64,000 nt of DNA from Streptomyces atroolivaceus (GTDB taxonomy: Bacteria; Actinomycetota; Actinomycetes; Streptomycetales; Streptomycetaceae): NCBI RefSeq assembly GCF_000717025.1, contig NZ_JNXG01000003.1, positions 485,893 through 549,892 of the forward strand, given 5' to 3'. The notes beneath the pieces are model-generated. The model was not told where the DNA came from. It ran no database searches and saw only the letters and a program-made list of their open reading frames with translations. A program made the translations under genes and the position numbers. Position 1 is the stretch's first letter. Each line of letters starts with the position of its first letter. This document shows, in pieces, positions 44,637 through 52,501 of the stretch.

Positions 44637-45458
44637 CTGGGCAAGCGACAGCCCGAAGGCCCGCCGCCCGCACCGGCGGTGCAGCGCATCCGACTGCGCT
44701 ACACCAAGCGGGGCCGCCTCCGGTTCACCAGTCACAGAGACTTCCAGCGTGCCTTCGAGCGGGCGCTCCGCCGCTCCGAGGTACCCATGGCCTACTCGGC
44801 GGGCTTCACCCCGCACCCGAAGGTCTCGTACGCCAACGCGGCCCCCACGGGTACGGGAAGCGAGGCCGAGTTCCTGGAGATCGCCCTCACCGAGGCGCGG
44901 GACCCCGGCACCCTGTGCAAGCTGCTCGACGCGTCGATGCCCGACGGCCTCGACGTCATCGACGCGGTGGAGGCCCGCACCTCCGGCCTCGCCGACCGGC
45001 TGACCGCCTCCGTATGGGAGATGCGGCTGGACGGGGTCGCCGTACAGGACGCAGAGAAGGCCGTCGCCGCCTTCCTGGGCGCGGAGACCGTCGAGGTCCA
45101 GCGCCGCGCGAAGAACGGCATCCGGACCTTCGACGCCCGTGCCGCGGTCGTCGGCCTGGAGGCGCTTGATCCACAGCCTGATAGGTCCGGGGACAGGCCC
45201 TGTGCGATACTGCGGCTGGTAGTGCGGCACGTGACACCTGCCGTGCGACCCGACGACGTCCTGTCCGGTCTCCGAGCTGTGGCCGACCTAACGCCGCCGG
45301 TCCCCGCTGCGGTGACCAGGCTGGCGCAGGGGCTCTTCGACGAGGAGTCCGGCACGGTGACCGACCCGCTCGCGCCCGACCGCGAGGCAGCCCCGGCCGT
45401 ATCCACGGCCGATCCGGCCGCCGCCGCGGCGGCGCCGGAAGGTGCAGGTTCCGCGTAA
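44637..45458 (+). CDS. TIGR03936/DUF2344 radical-SAM-associated protein
   Basis: 273 residues if translation begins at the CTG at 44637. Signature: IRLRYTKRGRLRFTSHRDFQRAFERALRRS, then PMAYSAGFTPHPKVSYANAAPTGTGSEAEFLEI. It is the regular partner of the TIGR03960 radical SAM protein and in some bacteria is fused to it. The strongest ribosome-binding site (GAGGAG, 44623-44628) is eight bases before this CTG and right before the conserved GKRQ; the nearest ordinary in-frame start is GTG 44553. The C-terminal 45 residues are alanine/proline-rich and not conserved. Confidence 0.82.
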   Translation: MGKRQPEGPPPAPAVQRIRLRYTKRGRLRFTSHRDFQRAFERALRRSEVPMAYSAGFTPHPKVSYANAAPTGTGSEAEFLEIALTEARDPGTLCKLLDASMPDGLDVIDAVEARTSGLADRLTASVWEMRLDGVAVQDAEKAVAAFLGAETVEVQRRAKNGIRTFDARAAVVGLEALDPQPDRSGDRPCAILRLVVRHVTPAVRPDDVLSGLRAVADLTPPVPAAVTRLAQGLFDEESGTVTDPLAPDREAAPAVSTADPAAAAAAPEGAGSA

Positions 45459-45685
45459 GGCGGTCGTTGTAGCGCAGCCCTTGGACTCGGGAGCCACCTG
45501 GGTCGGGCCGCGCACCGCCCCATAAGACTTTCGCCAGGCCGTGCGTAGCGCGTACGGAACCGGCGAGCCAGACATCAGTTCCCGTGCGGCGCCCGCGCCC
45601 CGGACGGCGGTATCGCACATCATGCGAATCGCGTCGGACCGGAACAAGGCGCGGCGCCCGGGAGCGCGACGGGAGAACCGCCCGC

Positions 45686-48600
45686 ATGCACGAGCCGAAC
45701 GAATCCGGTACCACCGGAAACACCGAAGACAACAACGCCCCCGGGGACAAGCTGCCGCCGCGCCGCAGGCGCCGCGCGGCGTCCCGCCCCGCCGGCCCGC
45801 CGTCGGGCGCGCCGGGCGCGGCCGCCGCCGAGGACGTCACGCCGGCCATACCGGCCGCCGCAGCCGAGACGGCCCCCGAGGCCGCGCCCCCGGCGCGTGC
45901 CCGGCGCCGTGCCGTACGCAAGGCGACCGCTCCGGCGGGTGCGCCGCAGGCCGCCGAGACCGTGGAGCCGGCGCCGGAGACGGCCGCCGAGGCCCCGGCC
46001 GTGAGCCCCGAGCCGACTGCCGTAGCCGAGCCGGCCCCCGAGGCCGCGCCCCCGGCGCGTACCCGGCGCCGTGCCGTACGCAAGGCGACCGCTCCGGCGG
46101 GTGCGCCGCAGACCGCCGAGACCGTGGAGCCGGTCACGGCCGCCCCGGCCGAGGAAGAGACCGAAGAGACCGAAGAGACGGTCGAGGCCCCCGTCGCCGA
46201 GGCGCCCGTCGTGGAGGCCCCCCGTGGCCGCCGCCGTGCCACCCGTAAGGCGACCGCTCCCGCCGGTGCCCCGCAGCCGGCCGGGACGGTCGCGCAGGAC
46301 GCCGCCGTGGCCGGGCCGGTGAAGGCCTCCGAGCCCGCCGCCGAAGAGGCCGCCGCTCCCGTGGAGCCGGCCGAGCCCGCCGCCGCGCCGCGAGGCCGTG
46401 CCCGTCGCCGTGCGTCGGCCCCGGCCGGTGCGCCGCAGGGCGCGCAGACCGCCGAGACGCCGGCCCAGCCGGTCGTCGAGGCCGCCGCCGAGCCCGCCCA
46501 TACCGAAGAGGCAGACGAGGCACCGGCTGTCGAAGCGGCGCCGTCGCGCCCCCGCCGTCGCGCGTCCCGCAAGGCGACGTCTCCGGCCGGTACCCCGCAG
46601 CCCGTCGAGGAGGTCGCCGAGGCGGCCGCCGAGAAGGGCGAGAGCCTTCCCGCCGCCGTGGCCGAGGAGCTTTCCACCGAGACCGAGCAGGTCGAGGAGG
46701 CCGCCCCGCGAGGCCGCCAGCGCCGCCGGGCCACCGCCGCCGCGGGCCGTCCCGAGTTCACCGGGAAGACCGAGGAGCCGTCGCGCAAGGGCCGTCGCGC
46801 GACGCGCCCCGCCGTGGCCGTTTTCCAGGCCCCGGTCTTCGCCGAGCCGATGTTCCAGACCCCGGAGACCGCCGCTGCCGCGGCCGCCGCAGCGGGCCCC
46901 ACCCCGGCGTACGACGAGAGCGACGACTTCGAGGAGCAGAAGCCCTCGGACCGCGCCCCGCGCAAGGCCGAGGCCAGGCAGACCGCCGAGCCGGCCGCAG
47001 CCGCGGAGACCGCCGAGCCCGCCGCCCCGCAGGGCGGTTCGCGCCGTCGTCGCCGCCGCCGTGGTGAGGCCGTCGAGACCGAGCCGGCCGCGACCCCGGT
47101 CACGCTTCCGGCCGAGCAGCCCGCCGCCGCGCCCGTCGCCGAGACCCCGGTCGAGGACGAGCACGAGGCCGAGCCCGAGACGGACGCCGAGCACGAGGGC
47201 GACGAATCGGATGAGTACGGGGACCGTCCCTCGCGCCGTCGCCGTCGTGGTGGCCGCCGCCGCCGTCGCGGCGAGGCCAACGACATGGACGACACGGAGC
47301 ACCAGGACGACACCGCGGACCGCTCCGACGACGACCAGCAGGCCCAGGAGGACGAGGACGAGGAGGAGCACGAGGCCTCCGGTTCCAGCAGCAGCCGGCG
47401 CCGGCGCCGTCGTCGCCGCCGCAGCGGGGACGCCTCGGGCGAGGACGCCGGTACGGGCACGGACGACCCGGAGCGCACGGTCGTCAAGGTCCGTGAGCCG
47501 CGCAAGAAGGACGCCGAGCGCGAGCCCGGCACCGGCTTCGACGAGGTCCAGTCCATCAAGGGCTCGACCCGTATGGAGGCCAAGAAGCAGCGTCGCCGTG
47601 AGGGGCGCGAGCAGGGCCGCCGCCGCGTGCCGATCATCACCGAGGCCGAGTTCCTGGCCCGCCGCGAGGCCGTCGAGCGCGTGATGGTCGTCCGCCAGAG
47701 CGGCGAGCGCACCCAGATCGGCGTCCTCGAGGACAACGTGCTCGTCGAGCACTACGTCAACAAGGAGCAGGCCACCAGCTACGTCGGCAACGTCTACCTG
47801 GGCAAGGTGCAGAACGTACTGCCGTCCATGGAGGCCGCCTTCGTCGACATCGGCAAGGGCCGCAACGCCGTCCTGTACGCCGGTGAGGTCAACTTCGAGG
47901 CGCTCGGAATGGCCCACGGGCCGCGCCGCATCGAGACCGCGCTGAAGTCCGGCCAGTCCGTCCTCGTCCAGGTGACGAAGGACCCGATCGGCCACAAGGG
48001 CGCCCGCCTGACCAGCCAGGTCTCGCTTCCCGGCCGTTACCTGGTCTACGTGCCCGAGGGCTCGATGACCGGCATCAGCCGCAAGCTGCCCGACACCGAG
48101 CGCGCCCGGCTGAAGACCATCCTCAAGAAGATCGTTCCCGAGGACGCGGGCGTCATCGTGCGCACCGCCGCCGAGGGTGCGAGCGAGGACGAGCTGCGCC
48201 GTGACGTCGAGCGGCTGCAGGGCCAGTGGGAAGAGATCCAGAAGAAGTCGAAGAACACCACCAGCTCCAACGCGCCGACGCTGCTCTACGGCGAGCCGGA
48301 CATGACCGTCCGGGTCGTCCGGGACATCTTCAACGAGGACTTCTCGAAGGTCATCGTCAGCGGTGACGACGCCTGGGAGACCATCCACGGCTATGTCTCG
48401 CACGTGGCACCGGACCTGACGGACCGGCTGTCGCGCTGGACCTCCGAGGTCGACGTCTTCGCGACGTACCGCATCGACGAGCAGCTGATGAAGGCGCTGG
48501 ACCGCAAGGTCTACCTGCCGAGCGGCGGCTCGCTGGTGATCGACAAGACCGAGGCCATGGTGGTCGTCGACGTCAACACCGGGAAGTTCACCGGCCAGGG

Positions 48601-49933
48601 CGGGAACCTCGAGGAGACCGTCACCAAGAACAACCTGGAGGCGGCCGAGGAGATCGTGCGTCAGCTGCGGCTGCGCGACCTCGGTGGCATCGTCGTCGTC
48701 GACTTCATCGACATGGTGCTGGAGTCCAACCGGGACCTGGTCCTGCGGCGGCTGCTGGAGTGCCTGGGCCGCGACCGCACGAAGCACCAGGTCGCCGAGG
48801 TCACCTCGCTTGGCCTGGTCCAGATGACCCGTAAGCGCGTGGGCCAGGGCCTGCTGGAGTCCTTCTCCGAGACCTGTGTCCACTGCAACGGGCGTGGCGT
48901 GATCGTCCACATGGAGCAGCCCACGGCCGCCGGCGGCGGCGGTGGCGGGAAGCGGTCCAAGAAGCGCGGCCGCGGTGGGGCCGGCCAGGAGCACGAGCAC
49001 GGCCACGAGCACGAGCACGCCGAGCAGCCGCTCGAGATCGAGACCGAGGCCGAGATCGCCGCCGAGGTCGCCGCCCCGGTGGCACTGCCCGAGCCGGAGT
49101 TCGTCGCCGACGAGGAGCTGTACAGCAGCGCCGCGGAGGCCGAGGCGGCAGCGTCGCGCGGCCGTGGCCGCCGGCGCGCGACCCGCAAGGTCACGGCTCC
49201 GGCCGGTGCGCCCGCCCGTGAGGCCGAGGCCGCCCCGGCGGCCCCGGCCGCCGAGGAGAAGCAGCAGCCCGAGCCGGTCGCCGAGGCACCGGTGGAGGCT
49301 CCGGCCGCCCCCGAGGCCGAGGCCGCGACCCCCGAGGCCGCACCTCCGGCCCGTACGCGCCGCAGGGCGACCCGGAAGGCGACCGCCCCGGCGGGCTCGC
49401 CCAAGGCGGCCGCCGTGACGCCGGCGGTCCACCCGGCAGAGCCCTCGGCGGAGCCCGTCGCGGTCGAGGACCCGGTCGTCGAGGCCCCCGCGGCTCCGGC
49501 TCCGGCCCCCTCGGAGAAGGCGACGGCGCCCGAGGCTCCGGCTGCTGACGAGGAGTCCGCTCCGGCCGCCCCGCCGCGCGCCCGTCGCCGGGTGACCCGC
49601 AAGGTCACCGCTCCGGCAGGGTCGCCGGCCGGCGCCGAAGAGGCGGCGGTGGTCGTGGTCACGGGTACCGAGTCCGACACGCCCGGCGCCTCCGGTGCCG
49701 AAGTGGCGGAAGCGGAAGCGCCGGTCAAGAAGACCGCGGCGCGGAAGACCGCGAAGAAGGCCACGGCGAAGAAGACCGCCACCAAGAAGACGGCCGCCAA
49801 GACGGTCGCGAAGAAGACCGCCGCGAAGAAGACGACGAAGAAGGCGGCGAAGAAGACGGTCGCAGCCGAGCAGTCGTCGCCTTCCGTGACGGCTTCGGCT
49901 TCGTCCGCCGACTCGGGGCAGGCCGCCGGCTGA
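45686..49933 (+). CDS. rne: Ribonuclease E/G family protein (RNase ES type) with two scaffold arms
   Basis: 1415 residues. Residues 1-640 are a low-complexity Ala/Pro/Glu/Arg arm; the catalytic core runs from about 650 (RVPIITEAEFLARREAVERVMVV) through an S1 domain (YVGNVYLGKVQNVLPSMEAAFVDIGKGRNAVLYAGEVNF), the DNase I-like site with VVVDVNTGKFTG (near 957) and GGIVVVDFIDM (near 1003), to the zinc link CVHCNGRG (near 1065); residues 1085-1415 are a second arm ending in a Lys/Ala-rich tail. The order arm-core-arm is that of S. coelicolor RNase ES. It processes mRNA and stable RNA precursors, and the arms are expected to bind RNA or degradosome partners. ATG 45686 with GGGAG upstream; the 227-base leader could serve autoregulation. 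Confidence 0.95.
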   Translation: MHEPNESGTTGNTEDNNAPGDKLPPRRRRRAASRPAGPPSGAPGAAAAEDVTPAIPAAAAETAPEAAPPARARRRAVRKATAPAGAPQAAETVEPAPETAAEAPAVSPEPTAVAEPAPEAAPPARTRRRAVRKATAPAGAPQTAETVEPVTAAPAEEETEETEETVEAPVAEAPVVEAPRGRRRATRKATAPAGAPQPAGTVAQDAAVAGPVKASEPAAEEAAAPVEPAEPAAAPRGRARRRASAPAGAPQGAQTAETPAQPVVEAAAEPAHTEEADEAPAVEAAPSRPRRRASRKATSPAGTPQPVEEVAEAAAEKGESLPAAVAEELSTETEQVEEAAPRGRQRRRATAAAGRPEFTGKTEEPSRKGRRATRPAVAVFQAPVFAEPMFQTPETAAAAAAAAGPTPAYDESDDFEEQKPSDRAPRKAEARQTAEPAAAAETAEPAAPQGGSRRRRRRRGEAVETEPAATPVTLPAEQPAAAPVAETPVEDEHEAEPETDAEHEGDESDEYGDRPSRRRRRGGRRRRRGEANDMDDTEHQDDTADRSDDDQQAQEDEDEEEHEASGSSSSRRRRRRRRRSGDASGEDAGTGTDDPERTVVKVREPRKKDAEREPGTGFDEVQSIKGSTRMEAKKQRRREGREQGRRRVPIITEAEFLARREAVERVMVVRQSGERTQIGVLEDNVLVEHYVNKEQATSYVGNVYLGKVQNVLPSMEAAFVDIGKGRNAVLYAGEVNFEALGMAHGPRRIETALKSGQSVLVQVTKDPIGHKGARLTSQVSLPGRYLVYVPEGSMTGISRKLPDTERARLKTILKKIVPEDAGVIVRTAAEGASEDELRRDVERLQGQWEEIQKKSKNTTSSNAPTLLYGEPDMTVRVVRDIFNEDFSKVIVSGDDAWETIHGYVSHVAPDLTDRLSRWTSEVDVFATYRIDEQLMKALDRKVYLPSGGSLVIDKTEAMVVVDVNTGKFTGQGGNLEETVTKNNLEAAEEIVRQLRLRDLGGIVVVDFIDMVLESNRDLVLRRLLECLGRDRTKHQVAEVTSLGLVQMTRKRVGQGLLESFSETCVHCNGRGVIVHMEQPTAAGGGGGGKRSKKRGRGGAGQEHEHGHEHEHAEQPLEIETEAEIAAEVAAPVALPEPEFVADEELYSSAAEAEAAASRGRGRRRATRKVTAPAGAPAREAEAAPAAPAAEEKQQPEPVAEAPVEAPAAPEAEAATPEAAPPARTRRRATRKATAPAGSPKAAAVTPAVHPAEPSAEPVAVEDPVVEAPAAPAPAPSEKATAPEAPAADEESAPAAPPRARRRVTRKVTAPAGSPAGAEEAAVVVVTGTESDTPGASGAEVAEAEAPVKKTAARKTAKKATAKKTATKKTAAKTVAKKTAAKKTTKKAAKKTVAAEQSSPSVTASASSADSGQAAG
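45871..46133 (+). repeat. 101-bp direct repeat inside the RNase E N-terminal arm
   Basis: 45871-45971 and 46033-46133 are nearly identical (two differing bases seen), with a period of 162 bases (54 codons). Each encodes PEAAPPARxRRRAVRKATAP. This indicates a recent in-frame tandem duplication. Confidence 0.8.
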
Positions 49934-49960
49934 GCATTTCGTGACCGGTTGTTCACCGAT

Positions 49961-49997
49961 CCGTGTCCCGCTCCGAGGTCTTCGGGGCGGGACACGG
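49961..49997 (+). terminator. rne terminator
   Basis: 16-bp stem with one G-U pair, 49961-49976 with 49982-49997, five-base loop, followed by a T-rich run (GCTTTGTTTC). It lies 28 bases after the stop codon. Confidence 0.85.
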
Positions 49998-50264
49998 GCT
50001 TTGTTTCAGAACTGATGCATGAGCCGGTTAACGGGCCTGAAATGACCTGAGAAATCCCTGATAATGTGACGGCGGTCGCTGCCTGTGAAGTTCCCGCAAG
50101 GGAATCACGGTCGGTGACCGTCCCGGTTCACGAGAGACCGGGTCCAGTTTCCTCGGCAGGGCGTCGGCATTGTGCCGGTGGGGTGATGCGCGGCCTCGTG
50201 AGACGTCCCGCACCCCAGATCCTCTGCCTGTAAAGAGCTCTTGCGGTGTTCAAGGAGGACGTCC
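49998..50264 (+). promoter_or_regulatory. Promoter/leader region of the glycan operon
   Basis: 267 bases with locally lower G+C. TGATAAT at 50059-50065 is the best -10-like element; the -35 is not obvious. A transcript from there would have a leader of about 190 bases, including CCCGGT/ACCGGG pairing near 50127-50150. No small ORF with a ribosome-binding site is visible. Confidence 0.4.
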
Positions 50265-51383
50265 ATGACGAGCATCAACGAGCAGCCGATCCCTGCTGCC
50301 CGCCCGGTCATCGGTGAAGAAGAGATCGAGGCCGCGGTACGAGTGCTGCGCAGCGGTCGCGTCGTACAGGGACCTGAGGTCGCCGCCTTCGAGGAGGGCT
50401 TCTCCGAGCTGGTCGACGGCCGTCACTGCGTCGCCGTCAACTCCGGCACCTCCGCTCTGCACATGCTCCTGCTCGGCCTCGGCGTGGGCCCCGGCGACGA
50501 GGTGATCGTCCCGTCCTTCTCCTTCGCCGCCTCCGCCAACGCCGTCCGCCTGGTCGGCGCCGACGTGGTGTTCGCCGACATCGAGCCCGGCAGCTACGGC
50601 CTGGACCCGGCAGCGGTCGAGGCGGCCGTCACTCCGCGCACGGCCGCCATCATGCCGGTGCACCTCTACGGTCACCCGGCGGCGATGGACCAGCTGATGC
50701 CCATCGCGCAGAAGCACAAGCTCGCCGTCGTGGAGGACGCGTGCCAGGCGCACGCCGCGGCCCTGAACGGCACCCCCGTCGGCGCGTTCGGCGAAGGCGG
50801 AACGTTCAGCTTCTACCCGACGAAGAACATGCACGCCCTCGAAGGCGGGATGGTCACCACGGCCGACGCCGGCCTCGCCCGCACCCTGCGCCTCCTGCGC
50901 AACCAGGGGATGGAGGCGCGGTACGCCAACGAGATCGTCGGCGCCAACATGCGCATGACGGACGTGGCCGCCGCCGTCGGCCGCGTCCAGCTCACGAAGG
51001 TCGGCGGCTGGACCGAGCAGCGCCGCGCCAACGCCGCGTACCTCGACGCGCACATCACCGCCCCGAACGTGACGACGCCGCCGGTCGCCGAGGGCGCCCG
51101 CCACGTCTACCACCAGTACACGATCCGGGTGCAGGGCGACCGCGAGGCCGCGATGGCCAAGCTCACCGAGGCGGGCATCGGCAACGCCGTCTACTACCCG
51201 ACCCCGATCCACCGGCTGAAGCCGTACTGGGAGCCGGACCAGAAGGCCGGCCGGAACTGGGACCTGCCCGAGACCGAGCGGGCCGCCGCCGAGGTCGTCT
51301 CGCTCCCCGTCCACCCGTCGCTCGGCGAGGGTGACCTCGAGCGCATCGCCAACGCAGTGAACGCACTGGGGGAGAGCCTGTGA
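50265..51383 (+). CDS. DegT/DnrJ/EryC1/StrS-type sugar aminotransferase (WbpE-like)
   Basis: 372 residues, PLP-dependent fold type I. NSGTSALHMLLLGLGVGPGDEVIVPSFSFAAS is the family signature; VVEDACQAHAAALNG and FSFYPTKNMHALEGG contain the Schiff-base lysine K187; RNQGMEARYANEIVGANMRMTDVAAAVG follows. It transfers an amino group to a keto sugar nucleotide. Next to the Gfo/Idh/MocA enzyme, which would create a 3-keto sugar, it is best read as forming a 3-amino sugar on UDP-GlcNAc uronate (WbpE reaction). ATG 50265 with AAGGAGG; it overlaps the next gene by four bases. Confidence 0.9.
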   Translation: MTSINEQPIPAARPVIGEEEIEAAVRVLRSGRVVQGPEVAAFEEGFSELVDGRHCVAVNSGTSALHMLLLGLGVGPGDEVIVPSFSFAASANAVRLVGADVVFADIEPGSYGLDPAAVEAAVTPRTAAIMPVHLYGHPAAMDQLMPIAQKHKLAVVEDACQAHAAALNGTPVGAFGEGGTFSFYPTKNMHALEGGMVTTADAGLARTLRLLRNQGMEARYANEIVGANMRMTDVAAAVGRVQLTKVGGWTEQRRANAAYLDAHITAPNVTTPPVAEGARHVYHQYTIRVQGDREAAMAKLTEAGIGNAVYYPTPIHRLKPYWEPDQKAGRNWDLPETERAAAEVVSLPVHPSLGEGDLERIANAVNALGESL

Positions 51384-52393
51384 CCGCCGCCGTACTGAAG
51401 GCAGGCCTCGTCGGCCTCGGCTCCATGGGGCGCCACCACGCCCGTGTCCTCGCCGGTCTCGAAGGCGTCGAGCTGGTCGGCGTCGTCGACCCGATGGGCG
51501 ACAAGAACGGCTGGGCGCAGGGCGCCCCCGTCCTGTCGACCGTCGAGGAGCTCATCGCGCTCGGCATCGACTACGCGGTCGTGGCCTGCCCGACGGCCCT
51601 GCACGAAGAGGTCGGCCTCCAGCTGGCCGACGCGGGCGTCTGCGCCCTGATCGAGAAGCCGCTGGCCGACACCGTCGAAGGCGCGCGCCGCCTCGTCGAG
51701 GCCTTCGAGTCGCGTGACCTCGTGGCCGGTGTCGGCCACATCGAGCGCTGCAACCCGGCCCTGCGCTCACTGCGCAGCCGCCTCGAGGCCGGCGAGCTCG
51801 GCGACGTCTTCCAGGTCGTCACCCGCCGTCAGGGGCCCTTCCCGCACCGCATCGCGGACGTCGGCGTGGTCAAGGACCTCGCCACGCACGACATCGACCT
51901 GACGGGCTGGGTGACCGGCCAGACGTACACCTCGATCGCGGCCCACACCGTCTCCAAGTCCGGCCGCCCGCACGAGGACATGGTCTCCGCGGTGGGGCAG
52001 CTCTCCGACGGCACCATGGTCAACCACCTGGTCAACTGGCTGAGCCCGCTCAAGGAGCGCTTCACCTCGGTCACCGGCGAGCGCGGCTGCTACATCGCCG
52101 ACACGCTCACCGCCGACCTCACGTTCCACTCGAACGCGGCGGTGACCACCGAGTGGGAGGCGCTGCGCGCGTTCCGCGGTGTCTCCGAGGGCGACATGAT
52201 CCGCTACGCCATCCCGAAGCGTGAGCCGCTGCTGGTCGAGCACGAGCTCTTCAGGGACGCCGTGCGGGGCGAGTCGGCCGATATCTGCACTCTGCGGCAG
52301 GGGCTGCGTACGGTTGAGGTCGCGGCAGCGGTTCTCGAGTCGTCCGTCAGCCGGACCACAGTGCACCTGGACAAGGATCGTGCGGCAGGCTGA
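51380..52393 (+). CDS. Gfo/Idh/MocA-family NAD-dependent sugar oxidoreductase (WbpB/GnnA-like)
   Basis: 337 residues. Rossmann motif GLVGLGSMGRHHARVL near the N-terminus, EKPLAD with K93 (catalytic lysine of the family), then GHIERCNPALRSL, a motif that is found in UDP-GlcNAc 3-dehydrogenase-type members, and KDLATHDIDLTGW (catalytic histidine region). It oxidises C3 of a UDP-sugar to supply the adjacent aminotransferase. GTG 51380 overlaps the upstream stop codon (GTGA), so the two enzymes are translationally coupled. Confidence 0.88.
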   Translation: MTAAVLKAGLVGLGSMGRHHARVLAGLEGVELVGVVDPMGDKNGWAQGAPVLSTVEELIALGIDYAVVACPTALHEEVGLQLADAGVCALIEKPLADTVEGARRLVEAFESRDLVAGVGHIERCNPALRSLRSRLEAGELGDVFQVVTRRQGPFPHRIADVGVVKDLATHDIDLTGWVTGQTYTSIAAHTVSKSGRPHEDMVSAVGQLSDGTMVNHLVNWLSPLKERFTSVTGERGCYIADTLTADLTFHSNAAVTTEWEALRAFRGVSEGDMIRYAIPKREPLLVEHELFRDAVRGESADICTLRQGLRTVEVAAAVLESSVSRTTVHLDKDRAAG

Positions 52394-52501
52394 GTCCCTG
52401 GCGTCGGGCATAAACGTTCCACTGCCAGACCTGGTCGTGCGCTCCAGGGGAGTGCGCAATCAGGTGACGGCCCGTTCGTCTTCCACCGGAGGAAGTGCAG
52501 T

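Noticed and set aside
45620..49432. Minus-strand open frame of 1270 codons opposite rne
   Set aside because: Leu/Gly/Arg-rich shadow of the repetitive Ala/Pro/Glu coding sequence; no motif, and rne is certain on the plus strand.
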